A stretch of 64,000 bases of DNA, from NCBI RefSeq assembly GCF_018398875.1, contig NZ_JAGWDK010000016.1, forward strand, positions 91,001 through 155,000, written 5' to 3'. A program made the translations under genes and the position numbers. Source of the stretch: Bradyrhizobium sp. sGM-13 (GTDB taxonomy: Bacteria; Pseudomonadota; Alphaproteobacteria; Rhizobiales; Xanthobacteraceae). Below, in pieces: positions 1-8,588 of this stretch. The stretch's first letter is position 1. Each line of letters begins with the position of its first letter. A model generated the notes under the pieces. It saw nothing but the letters and a program-made list of their open reading frames with translations, had not been told where the DNA came from and searched no databases.

Positions 1-2
1 TT

Positions 3-1811
3 GCGCTCGTCACCGGCTTACGCATTGCGACGGAAACGCCTGACCGGACCTGGATCAACTGGTTCGACGCCGTGTTGCCGCGCGACAGCGTATGGATCGC
101 CCATATGCAGGCGGCCGTCGTCCTGGTCGCCGTGGCGATCGGCTACGTCGTCTACATGCTGCGCTCCGGTCTTGGACGCCGCGTCCAGCTCGACAAGGTT
201 CGCCTGCGCGGTTTATTCGGCCGCGGGCAGGCCAGGTTGAGCGCCGTGATTGCCCTGATGTACTGGATTTTCTTCGTCACGATGTTCGGTTTGCTGGTTA
301 GCGGCGGCGCACTCTACTTCGGCTTCTACTCCGGCTACGACGTGGCGATGCTGCATTGGGTGGGGACCTGGGTGATCCTCGCCTTTGTCGCCCTTCATGT
401 CCTGACCCAATACAAGAGCGGCGGCATCTCGCAACTGCTGCGCATTTTTCGTCCCGCCCCATTGCCGGCACCGCCGCCACGGCTCGACGCCGTCGAGCTC
501 TTGGGGCTGCTGGCCGAGCGATCGGCGCGGGCGCCGGAATCCGACGGCCCGCCGCCCGAGGTTGCATCGCATCCACTGCAGCCCGGCGCAGAGGCGCGCC
601 GCGATCGGGCGCGTGAGCCGGATCCGGCGCCGCGATCTCATGCCGGGCCATCGAGATCGCGAAACCCGACTCTGCAGGCCAATCCGTTCCTCGTGGCGGC
701 CGCCGCTGCGATCACCGGCGCTTCGCTCCTCGTGGCTACCGATCGGCTGGCGGTGGACAGTGTTCAGATTCGCCGCATCAATCCCGCCGACGCGCCGGTC
801 CTCGACGGCGACACGTCCGATCGGGCCTGGCGCGGCGTCAGGCCGTTCTCGCTATTGACCGGAGAAGGCGGAAATTTCGACGGCAAGGGTGAGACCAGAA
901 TCGAAATTCGCGCGGTGCATGACGGCACCTATGCCTATTTCCTCTTCACCTGGGAAGATTCGACGCGCTCGCTAAAACACCTGCCGCTCGTCAAGCAGGC
1001 CGATGGATGGCACCTGCTTCATTCCGGCTTCCAGCTTGGCGACGAGCATCAGTACAACGAAGACAAGTTTTCGGTGCTGCTGACCACGTCGGATGTCACG
1101 CTGGCGGGCGGACGAACCTTTCATCCCGGGCCGCAGCCGGTCGCCGGCGCGCCGGCCACCATGAGCGGCCGCGGACTGCATTACACGGCATCCGGCTATG
1201 CCGACGTCTGGCAGTGGAAGGCCACGAGCGGCGCGAGCGGTTGGATGGACGACACGCATTTCGGGCCGCCGCTCGACCCGACCCCGATGCAGGCGGCAAA
1301 CGTCGTTCCGTACAAGGGCGGCTTCGCGCCCGACCCGGGCACGGCAAACTACCGGGACAATTTCACTGTCGAGGCCGACGCGTCAGGCGGTTCGCGCCGG
1401 AGCCGGCTGATCGCTCCGCTGCGCCTGCCCAAAGTCGTCGCCGACACGGCGAACGCGATGGGGGATATCGACCTCGATCCCAATCACGGCGAAAGCGACG
1501 GCGCGCGATGGTTCATGACCGAGCAGGATTCCGTGCCGTATTCGACCAACGTCGACACCCGCATCCCGACGGGGACCGTGATCCCGGGCGTCATCCTGGG
1601 CGGCGAATTTTCAGGCGACCGCGCCGACATCAGAAGCGCAGCCCGTTGGGCTTCCGGCCACTGGGCGCTCGAGGTGAAGCGTCGGCTCGACACCACAAGC
1701 CAGTTCGACGTGCCGATCAAGACCGGCATCTTCATGCGGGTCGCCGCTTTCGACCACAGTCAGATCAGACATACACGGCACGTCCGTCCTATTCGTATCG
1801 AGGTGGAATAA
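3..1811 (+). CDS. Cytochrome b561-type membrane domain fused to ethylbenzene-dehydrogenase-like haem domain (5' partial)
   Basis: The reading frame is open from base 3, so the gene begins upstream of the window. The N-terminal part has three to four hydrophobic helices with His residues placed as in di-haem b561 proteins (for example the HWVGTW stretch). A proline/arginine-rich linker and one more hydrophobic helix follow (about bases 680-750). The C-terminal ~330 residues resemble the haem-binding EB_dh domain of ethylbenzene dehydrogenase gamma subunits (DGDTSDRAW, then a YFLFTWEDS strand). Such proteins pass electrons between the quinone pool and a periplasmic partner. The stop codon abuts the ATG of the 2Fe-2S reductase, so the two are probably co-translated. 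Substrate and direction of electron flow are unknown. Confidence 0.75.
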   Translation, partial: ALVTGLRIATETPDRTWINWFDAVLPRDSVWIAHMQAAVVLVAVAIGYVVYMLRSGLGRRVQLDKVRLRGLFGRGQARLSAVIALMYWIFFVTMFGLLVSGGALYFGFYSGYDVAMLHWVGTWVILAFVALHVLTQYKSGGISQLLRIFRPAPLPAPPPRLDAVELLGLLAERSARAPESDGPPPEVASHPLQPGAEARRDRAREPDPAPRSHAGPSRSRNPTLQANPFLVAAAAAITGASLLVATDRLAVDSVQIRRINPADAPVLDGDTSDRAWRGVRPFSLLTGEGGNFDGKGETRIEIRAVHDGTYAYFLFTWEDSTRSLKHLPLVKQADGWHLLHSGFQLGDEHQYNEDKFSVLLTTSDVTLAGGRTFHPGPQPVAGAPATMSGRGLHYTASGYADVWQWKATSGASGWMDDTHFGPPLDPTPMQAANVVPYKGGFAPDPGTANYRDNFTVEADASGGSRRSRLIAPLRLPKVVADTANAMGDIDLDPNHGESDGARWFMTEQDSVPYSTNVDTRIPTGTVIPGVILGGEFSGDRADIRSAARWASGHWALEVKRRLDTTSQFDVPIKTGIFMRVAAFDHSQIRHTRHVRPIRIEVE

Positions 1812-2897
1812 ATGTCAAGGATTTGCAAAGTCACTGTCAACAACGAGCCGTATTTGGCCAATCGCGGCGAGCTTCTGCTCGACTGGGCGTTGATGAACGG
1901 GGTCGATCTTCCGCATGATTGCCGTTCCGGAATTTGCGGCGCCTGCCGCGTGCGGCTCGTCGACGGCCAGGTATTCGGCGGCCATAGCCGGGGCGACGAC
2001 ATGATCCACGCCTGCCAGGCCCGAATCGTCTCCGATCTCGAAATCGCGATTGAGGCGGCTCCCGAGCCGGTGGCGCTGTCGGCGGAAGTGGCGCAGACCG
2101 TTCAGCTCGCGCCCGACGTGGTGGGTGTCGACATCGAGCTGCCGAAGCCGCTCGACTATCTCCCCGGTCAGTACTGCAAGCTGCAGTTTCAAGGATTCCC
2201 GGCAAGGTCCTACAGCCCGACCTATCCGCTGGAAGGCCGGCCCCACGATCGCATCCTGCACTTTCACATCCGAAAGGTCGCGGACGGCCTGGTATCCTCG
2301 GCGCTGGGCCACGACATCCGCGCCGGACGCCGCGTCAAGCTGACGGGGCCGTACGGTCGCGCCTTTTTCAGGCAAGGCCATTCGGGCCGCATCGTTCTCG
2401 TTGCCAGCGGCACCGGTTTCGCCCCGATGTGGTCGGTCGCGGTCGCCGCGATCATGGAGCAGCCGCAGCGCGAAATGGTCTTCGTGGTGGCGGCCCGGAG
2501 CATCCGTTCGCTCTATATGCACGCGGCGCTGTGCCGGCTGGCGCTGTTTCCCAACGTCACGCTGATTCCGATGGTATCGGAGCCGCAAAATATCTCGCAT
2601 GCCGTTCGCAGCGGTCGGCCGACCGATCATTTGCCAAAACTCACGCCTGACGACGTGGTCTACACCGCGGGCGCGCCGGCCATGACCGATGCGGTGGCAC
2701 GGATTGCAAAGGCCGCGGGCGCCCGATGCTACACCGATCCCTTCGTGCAGGAGCCGCGGGCGGTCGAGCAGGCCGGCCTGATGTCGCGCCTCACCGGCTG
2801 GCTCAGCGAGCCGAAGTGCGGCATCCCGTTGCAGCCGGCGCAACGCGAGGCGCCGATGCCCCGCGGCGTATCCGCCGTTGGTGCGGGCAACCGCTAA
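1812..2897 (+). CDS. 2Fe-2S ferredoxin / FAD-NAD(P) reductase fusion
   Basis: 361 residues. An N-terminal plant-type ferredoxin domain has cluster ligands C37, C42, C45 and C68. An FAD-binding barrel follows (PGQYCKLQF, then RSYSP for flavin) and an NAD-binding domain (GTGFAP). The architecture matches CDP-6-deoxyglucoseen reductase or phenol hydroxylase reductase components, which carry electrons from NAD(P)H to a partner protein. The start ATG directly follows the stop of the b561/EB_dh gene and has a GAGGTGG ribosome site, so the haem protein is the likely partner (inference). The C-terminal ~60 residues after YTDPF extend past the usual family end. The gene ends convergent with the next one, overlapping it by four bases. 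Confidence 0.85.
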   Translation: MSRICKVTVNNEPYLANRGELLLDWALMNGVDLPHDCRSGICGACRVRLVDGQVFGGHSRGDDMIHACQARIVSDLEIAIEAAPEPVALSAEVAQTVQLAPDVVGVDIELPKPLDYLPGQYCKLQFQGFPARSYSPTYPLEGRPHDRILHFHIRKVADGLVSSALGHDIRAGRRVKLTGPYGRAFFRQGHSGRIVLVASGTGFAPMWSVAVAAIMEQPQREMVFVVAARSIRSLYMHAALCRLALFPNVTLIPMVSEPQNISHAVRSGRPTDHLPKLTPDDVVYTAGAPAMTDAVARIAKAAGARCYTDPFVQEPRAVEQAGLMSRLTGWLSEPKCGIPLQPAQREAPMPRGVSAVGAGNR

Positions 2898-3706
2898 CCG
2901 ATGCCTGAGATGGCCGCGATATATCGCTGAACGGACATTTCGAACGCCGCCTTTGCATTGTCGGCGATGTTGCGGCCCCACCACGCGCCATGGATGCGGT
3001 CGAACGTCAGCGGCTCAACCGCGCGTGCGATCCGGCGCACGGCTGCTGCATTGAGCGGGATGTAATTCGGATAGCTGTACATGAAGCTGAGGGAGCGGCG
3101 GTCCATCGCGACCATTGCGACATCCCCGGTGAGCAATGCGCCCTTCCCTTGTACACCGGTGCGCCAATGCAGGACCGTGGCACCCGCAAAATGTCCGCCG
3201 GTTCGCACCAGCAGGATATCGTCCGAGATCCGGTGGCTGTCGCCGGTCCATGGCACGATTGTTCGATGCGGCCGAGTGACGAAAGCGCGGTCGTCGCCGT
3301 GCAGATAGACCGGCACGCCGCCGAACGCCTCACTCCAGTCCGCGACCGCGCCGTAGTAGTGCGGGTGAGAGACGGCAATCGCCTTCAGGCCACCGAGCGA
3401 ACGGACGTAGTCGATCGCCTCGGGCGTGGCTAACGGCACGCAATCCCACATCACGCAGCCGTCCGTTTCGCGCACGAGTAGCGCGCGCTGTCCGATCGCA
3501 AAGCTCGGCTTGAGTCCGATGCCGGGAATGCCGAGATCGTCACGCCAGACGAGCGTGTGACGTTGCGCCAGTTCCTCGCGGGTGAGCCACGCCTGTCCCT
3601 TCCAGTTCACATACTGCCGCTCGTCCTCGCAGACCGGGCACGCGGCCGGCGGCGCAGTACTTTCGGGAAACTGGGCGCCACATTGTTCGCAGGTCCATAG
3701 CGGCAT
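2894..3706 (-). CDS. Metallo-beta-lactamase-fold protein with rubredoxin-like zinc/iron knuckle
   Basis: 270 residues. The start is placed at the ATG at 3706 because AGGAG lies 8 bases upstream and the protein then opens directly with the knuckle. C6/C9 and C23/C26 form two CxxC pairs like a rubredoxin or zinc ribbon. The rest is an MBL fold with H114-x-H116, H172 and D195 as metal ligands, but the usual HxHxDH signature reads HPHYYG, so the conserved Asp is absent. It lies 72 bases downstream of the GGT-like gene on the same strand and probably shares its transcript. It could be a hydrolase of a pathway product or a redox protein; the substrate is not predictable. Confidence 0.7.
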   Translation of the reverse strand: MPLWTCEQCGAQFPESTAPPAACPVCEDERQYVNWKGQAWLTREELAQRHTLVWRDDLGIPGIGLKPSFAIGQRALLVRETDGCVMWDCVPLATPEAIDYVRSLGGLKAIAVSHPHYYGAVADWSEAFGGVPVYLHGDDRAFVTRPHRTIVPWTGDSHRISDDILLVRTGGHFAGATVLHWRTGVQGKGALLTGDVAMVAMDRRSLSFMYSYPNYIPLNAAAVRRIARAVEPLTFDRIHGAWWGRNIADNAKAAFEMSVQRYIAAISGIG

Positions 3707-3778
3707 CGGCACACTCCTGTCGGAAGGAGTGGTAACGCATAGCGGCACGGCTAGCCAATATGAGGCTCGGATCAACAA

Positions 3779-5401
3779 TTAGTAACCGATCGCCGCGCCA
3801 TCGCTGCGCGGATCGGAACCGCCGCTCAGCATGCCGTTCCGCCGATCGATGGTAATGCCATGCGCATGGCCTGCCATTTCGTTCCAGGTGTCCCAGCGGT
3901 TGATGTTATGGCCGCGCTGTGCGAGCGCATCGATCGTATCTGTAGGGAACCGTCCCTCGATATGCAGCGTGTCGCGCGCCTCGCCGAGCGCGAAACGGCC
4001 GGACAGGAATCGCGGCATCTCGATCGCTTCCTGGATGTCGAGACCGAAATCGACCATGGCGGAATAAAGCTGGAGCTGGATCTGCGGCTGGCCATCCGCG
4101 CCCATGCAGCCGAGCACGCTCCAGAGCTTGCCGTCGCGTTTGGCCATCGAGGCGATCAGCGTATGCAGCGGGACCTTGCCGGGCTCGAGGCGATTGGGAT
4201 GATTGCGATCCAGCGAGAAGTACGCGCCGCGATTTTGCAGGATGACGCCGGTGTTTCCCGCGACCACGCAGGCGCCGAACGCGCCATACAGGCTTTGAAT
4301 CAGCGACGCTGCGTTGCCTTCGCGGTCGACAGCGGCGACATAGACCGTGTCGCCGGCGAGGCTGCCGAAGGACGGCACCATGTCCCATTTCAATGCCGAC
4401 CTCCCGTCGATCAGCCGGCCCCGCAGGTGCGCGTATTCCTTCGATATCAGCCGCTCGACCGGCACCTCGACAAAGGAAGGATCGGCGAGCATCTGATCGC
4501 GGTCGTGATAGGCAATCTGCTTGGCCTGTACCATAAGATGCAGATGGTCGGGCCCGAGAAAATCCTTCCGGTGCAGTTCGTGCGGCTCGAGGAGGTTGAG
4601 CATTTCGAGCACGGTAAAACCCTGCGTCGGCGGCGGCGTGTTGAAGACAGTGACGTCGCGGTACTGGCCAGCAAGCGGCTCGCCCCAGACAGCCCTCTGC
4701 CGGCCGAAATCGGCCAGCCGAAACAGGCCGCCCTTCTCTTCCGAAAAGCGCGCCATTTCAGCCGCGACTTCCCCTTGATAAAAGCCGGACCATCCACCAT
4801 CCGCGATCGATTGAAGCGTGCGGGCAAGGTTTGCATTGGTGAGCTTTGCGCCTGGCCGCGCTGCCGCCCCTTGCGGAAAGAACAGCACGGCGGCCTCGCG
4901 ATCCCCAAGCAGATCATCGCGCATCATCTCGATAAAGCTTGCAAGACGGCCGGTGACCGGAAAGCCATCGCGCGCATAGCCGATGGCGCTCTCGAGCACG
5001 CTCCGCAGAGGCAATCGCCCATGGACATTGTGCGCCTCGATCCAGCTCGCCACGGCGCCCGGCACCGTGAGCGTCGCCGGCACGATTCCCCGCAGCGGGA
5101 TTTCCTTCAACCCTCGCTGTTCGATCGACGAAAGCGTAGCAGTGGCTACCGCCTTGCCACCGCCATTGAGGTAGCGGATCTCGTCGGTGGCGCCGTCATG
5201 AATGAGCCAGAACGCGTCGCCACCGAGACCGGTCATGTGCGGATAGACGACAGCGAGCACCGCGCTCGTCGCAATCGCGGCATCGATGGCGGAGCCGCCG
5301 GCGCGGAGCACGTCGATGCCGGCCGCAGATGCCAGCGAATGCGGCGACGTCACCATGCCGCTCGAGGCAAGCGTCACCGGTCGGCCGGTACGAATGTCCA
5401 A
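3779..5401 (-). CDS. Gamma-glutamyltransferase family (Ntn) enzyme
   Basis: 540 residues. The family N-terminus (SPHSLASAAG) and the LGGDAFW core are present. The autoprocessing and nucleophilic Thr is T352 in GDTVYVAAVD, followed by the typical NRG and GADGQPQ regions. Known family members cleave gamma-glutamyl amides (glutathione, gamma-glutamyl amines) or acylate amines. No ATG is available: the start is TTG at 5401, with AGGGG 7 bases upstream and a stop ten codons further up. There is no clear signal peptide, so it may be cytoplasmic. Its position between an amine oxidase and an MBL protein suggests a role in amine or gamma-glutamyl-amine breakdown (inference). Confidence 0.85.
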   Translation of the reverse strand: MDIRTGRPVTLASSGMVTSPHSLASAAGIDVLRAGGSAIDAAIATSAVLAVVYPHMTGLGGDAFWLIHDGATDEIRYLNGGGKAVATATLSSIEQRGLKEIPLRGIVPATLTVPGAVASWIEAHNVHGRLPLRSVLESAIGYARDGFPVTGRLASFIEMMRDDLLGDREAAVLFFPQGAAARPGAKLTNANLARTLQSIADGGWSGFYQGEVAAEMARFSEEKGGLFRLADFGRQRAVWGEPLAGQYRDVTVFNTPPPTQGFTVLEMLNLLEPHELHRKDFLGPDHLHLMVQAKQIAYHDRDQMLADPSFVEVPVERLISKEYAHLRGRLIDGRSALKWDMVPSFGSLAGDTVYVAAVDREGNAASLIQSLYGAFGACVVAGNTGVILQNRGAYFSLDRNHPNRLEPGKVPLHTLIASMAKRDGKLWSVLGCMGADGQPQIQLQLYSAMVDFGLDIQEAIEMPRFLSGRFALGEARDTLHIEGRFPTDTIDALAQRGHNINRWDTWNEMAGHAHGITIDRRNGMLSGGSDPRSDGAAIGY

Positions 5402-5514
5402 TTCAAGCCCCTGGAATATGCCGAGCCGTCAGGCGCAAATTCGCCTGATCGTGTACCTGCGATTCATGGTCAGGTCTCCTTGCTTGATGAAAAGAAAGAG
5501 CTCACCTGCGGACG

Positions 5515-7491
5515 TCAGCCGCAGCACGAATCCTTGTCACGGTTGTCCCGGCTCGCAGAGTTCCGGTCGGGCGGCAGGTCCATCGCCGGATTCTCGGCAA
5601 AGAAGCCGTTCGGCTTCAGCGTGAAGCCGACATATTCGACCGGCATTACCGGAAAATCCTCGGGCCTGCAGACATGCGTCGCCCCAAAACTATGCCAGAC
5701 CACGATATCCTGGTTTTCGATGGTGCGGTTCTGGGCGATATATTTCGGCAGACCGTCGCCGCCGGCATGCTGGTTCGGAAACTCGCCGCTCGCGTAGCGT
5801 TCGTCGGGGGCGTAGCGCGTCACCCAGACGTGCTTGGTCGCAAAGCCGCCGCGCGAGGTCATGTAGCAGCCCTCCTGCGCCAGCATTGCGGGCGCACTGT
5901 GCACCATCAGCTTATACGCCGTCGGACCGCCAACGCTATTCGTTCTGTTGGGGTTGCTAATCTTCCAGTACCGCCCGGTCCGCCCGTCGGCTTCTCGGGC
6001 CGCGTCGCGCTCGCGCGAGAGCGTTCGGGCCGTGACATCGAACACGTTGCCGTATGGGTTGTCCGTACCCCACGGCCGCGGGCGGAATTCGTGTTCGGTG
6101 ACGGTGTTGCCCTCGCCGTCGAGCATCATGTGCAGGCGGGCATTGAAGAAGTGCTGATGGGTTGGGCCGCCGAGATTCTCGGCGACCATGCCGCCCCACG
6201 GGTAGTCCTTGCCTGCGGCGATCGCCGCGGTCTGGATGATGCCGGTCAGTTTGACTTCGAGCTGGATCGTGCCGTCCTGATAAAAATACCAGAAGAAGCC
6301 GTAATCGTAGTTTCCGACTGTGGTGAAGAAGGAGATGACGAGGCGGCGCGACCGCCGCACCTCGAACGTTTCGTTACGGAACTCGTAATGCTTCCAGAGG
6401 ATCCCGTAGTCCTCTTCATGCAGGCAGATCGCGTTCTTCATGATGCTGGGCTTGCCGTAGTCGTCGGCGACCGGCACGTCGAAATAATTGATATGGCCGA
6501 GGCAGTCGCAGCCGAGCTCGAGCGCGTTGGCGAGCTTGCCCAGTCCATACTCGCCGGCATCGAAGGCGCATTTCCAGAAATGGTTGGCGGTCGGATCGGC
6601 ATAGGGCACGATCATGTCGGTGACGCTGGCTCGATAAATGATCGGCCGTTCGAGCGCACCGTCGCGGAACGATATCTGGTGCAGCACGAGGCCCTCGCGC
6701 GCGGTCCAGCCGACCCGGAACGACCAGTTCTGCCAACCGACCTTCCAGCCCTCGACCGTAAAGCTCGGGCCGTCCTTCTGCACGATGTCGAGCGGCTTGA
6801 CGTCCTTGCGCGTTTGCGGGATCGACGCCCGATCGTAATTGCGCGACTTTTTCGGGATGGGGATGATGTCGGGCTCGTCGACCAGATGGACGATCCTGTT
6901 CTCGATCAGGTCGACCAGCGCGACGACGCCCTCGATCGGATGCGCATAGCCGTTGTCCTTGAGATCCCTACGCCAATAGGACACGGCGCTGACCAGCCTG
7001 CGGCCCTTCTCCACCTCGCGGTCGAAATAGCCGGCCGAGAACGGATCGACCTGAACCAGCTCGATGTCCTTGTCATCGAGACCGCGCCGCTTCATCGCGC
7101 GCCGCCAGTCCGCATCGGCCTTGACGATGTCGCCGACCTTGAACACCTCCTCGATGGTGATCGGCGGCTGGCCGTAAGGATGGGCCTTGGTCGAATACTC
7201 CTGCCACGCCGTCACGGACTCTGACTCAAGGTCCACGGTGGCGACATGCGTCGCGCCGGTCTTGCAGTCGAACAGGGTGGCGGCGGCCCGCCGTGGCAGC
7301 CCAACGCCCGGCTTCCAGCTGAGGACGTCGGACTTGGCCGGCTCTTCGAGCTGCACATGAGTAAATCGCGCATGTGGACCGAGTCGCTTTTCTTTCTTCA
7401 ATATTTCGGACGCCAGCGCGACTTCGGCCTCGCTGAGCGGGTCGAGCGGGTGATCGGCACTTGTGCCGACAGATGGCTTTGTAGGTATCAT
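5515..7491 (-). CDS. Copper-containing primary amine oxidase (topaquinone enzyme)
   Basis: 658 residues from the ATG at 7491; an in-frame ATG at 7509 is an alternative. The enzyme oxidises primary amines to aldehyde, ammonia and hydrogen peroxide. The TPQ precursor Tyr is Y395 in TVGNYDYG. The catalytic base is D299 in YADP. Copper ligands are H445 and H447 (THQHF) plus the His in GATHVCRPED near the C-terminus. Length fits the Arthrobacter-type cytosolic enzymes (~640-660), and no signal peptide is seen. The gene is divergent from an AraC-type regulator and upstream of the GGT-like gene (113 bases), so a regulated amine-utilisation operon is likely. Confidence 0.93.
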   Translation of the reverse strand: MIPTKPSVGTSADHPLDPLSEAEVALASEILKKEKRLGPHARFTHVQLEEPAKSDVLSWKPGVGLPRRAAATLFDCKTGATHVATVDLESESVTAWQEYSTKAHPYGQPPITIEEVFKVGDIVKADADWRRAMKRRGLDDKDIELVQVDPFSAGYFDREVEKGRRLVSAVSYWRRDLKDNGYAHPIEGVVALVDLIENRIVHLVDEPDIIPIPKKSRNYDRASIPQTRKDVKPLDIVQKDGPSFTVEGWKVGWQNWSFRVGWTAREGLVLHQISFRDGALERPIIYRASVTDMIVPYADPTANHFWKCAFDAGEYGLGKLANALELGCDCLGHINYFDVPVADDYGKPSIMKNAICLHEEDYGILWKHYEFRNETFEVRRSRRLVISFFTTVGNYDYGFFWYFYQDGTIQLEVKLTGIIQTAAIAAGKDYPWGGMVAENLGGPTHQHFFNARLHMMLDGEGNTVTEHEFRPRPWGTDNPYGNVFDVTARTLSRERDAAREADGRTGRYWKISNPNRTNSVGGPTAYKLMVHSAPAMLAQEGCYMTSRGGFATKHVWVTRYAPDERYASGEFPNQHAGGDGLPKYIAQNRTIENQDIVVWHSFGATHVCRPEDFPVMPVEYVGFTLKPNGFFAENPAMDLPPDRNSASRDNRDKDSCCG

Positions 7492-7643
7492 ATCGGACCG
7501 AATTCCCATGGACCGGCCGCAGGTTACGGCCGTCCGACACGGCGCGTCTTGAATGAACCTGCCACCTCCGGCGCTGGCGGTCCTTGCCAGAGCCACCAAT
7601 CCTGCGCGACGCTGGGGGTTCATCAACCGGATGTCGTCACGCG
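7492..7643. promoter_or_regulatory. Divergent promoter region, amine oxidase / AraC regulator
   Basis: These 152 bases separate the amine oxidase start (minus strand) from the preferred AraC-type regulator start (plus strand). Promoters and the regulator's binding site are expected here from the divergent layout. I could not pick out a specific -35/-10 pair or a repeated half-site by eye. Confidence 0.45.
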
Positions 7644-8588
7644 ATGCCGATCAGCGTCTCCACCGACCCGATCCGTCCGACGGAGCGTCAGGCCTTCTGG
7701 ACCGAGGCGATCTGCCGGTCTTTCGCCAACATCGAGACCAAGCCGCTCGGCTCCACCCTCGTCAGCGGCCACTTCGAGTTCGTCGAGATCGGCGATGCCA
7801 AGCTCGTGCGCTTCGATAGCAGCCCGCAATGCTATACCCGTGATGCCAGGCTGGTGAGCCGGGCCGGCTCGGACGAATTCATGTTCGATTTTCAGCGGCG
7901 CGGCCGCAGCGCGATGGTGCAAGCCGGCAACGAGGGCACGATCGATCCGGGATATGGCGTGCTCTATGACGCGCGCCGTCCGTTCGAGGATCGGCTATTC
8001 GGCTCCGAACAGCGCGCGGAACTGCTGATCGCAACCGTCCCCGCTGCGCCGCTGTTGCGGTCCGTTCCCGGCGCGGAACGATTATGCGCCAAGCCTGTGC
8101 CGCTGTCCGGGACTATTGCGCGTTCGATTGCCGCGATGGTTCGCAATGAGATTTCCTTGCCCGATACGCCGGGGCGACAGGAGGAGCCAGACATCGTCGC
8201 CTTCCTGTCGGCTCTGCTGCGTCTTGCCGCAGGCGCCAGTCATCAACTCAGCCGTCCCAACCTGTTTTGCCTGATCGATACCTACCTGAGGGCCAATATC
8301 GCCGCTGTCCGGCCAGTGCCGGCGCTCGCCGCCGAATTCGGCATCTCGGAGCGGACCTTCCATCGCATCTTCGCCGACCGCGACACGACGTTCGAACGAC
8401 ATGTCCTACATTTGCGGGTCGAGCTGTTACGCAACCTGCTGCGGCAGACTTCGCTGGCCAACATTTCGATCGCGAGATTGGCGCATCAGTGCGGATTTGC
8501 CGATGCCGCTCACGCTGCACGCGCGTTCAAGAACAAGCATGGCACCACGCCGCGAGACTTTCGCGCAGGCGTCCTGGTTCGGTTCTAG
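7644..8588 (+). CDS. AraC-family transcriptional regulator
   Basis: 314 residues from the ATG at 7644; the frame is open further upstream but lacks a better start. The N-terminal ~190 residues resemble the AraC-binding-like/cupin domain of FeaR-type regulators. The C-terminal ~100 residues hold two helix-turn-helix units (EFGISERTFHRIF, then LAHQCGFADAAHAARAFK) with the family ending GTTPRDFR. It is divergent from the amine oxidase gene, and FeaR-like regulators are known activators of amine oxidase genes, so it is the likely local activator. The stop overlaps the stop of the convergent epimerase gene by four bases. Confidence 0.88.
   Translation: MPISVSTDPIRPTERQAFWTEAICRSFANIETKPLGSTLVSGHFEFVEIGDAKLVRFDSSPQCYTRDARLVSRAGSDEFMFDFQRRGRSAMVQAGNEGTIDPGYGVLYDARRPFEDRLFGSEQRAELLIATVPAAPLLRSVPGAERLCAKPVPLSGTIARSIAAMVRNEISLPDTPGRQEEPDIVAFLSALLRLAAGASHQLSRPNLFCLIDTYLRANIAAVRPVPALAAEFGISERTFHRIFADRDTTFERHVLHLRVELLRNLLRQTSLANISIARLAHQCGFADAAHAARAFKNKHGTTPRDFRAGVLVRF

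Noticed and set aside
3860..5797. Long plus-strand open frame (about 645 codons) opposite the GGT gene
   Set aside because: It is the antisense shadow of a clear GGT-family gene and part of the amine oxidase gene; its translation shows no family features and is Arg/His rich as expected for GC-rich antisense frames.
5674..7224. Long plus-strand frame opposite the copper amine oxidase
   Set aside because: Antisense of a gene whose topaquinone, copper and Asp motifs are all intact; no ribosome site or protein family.
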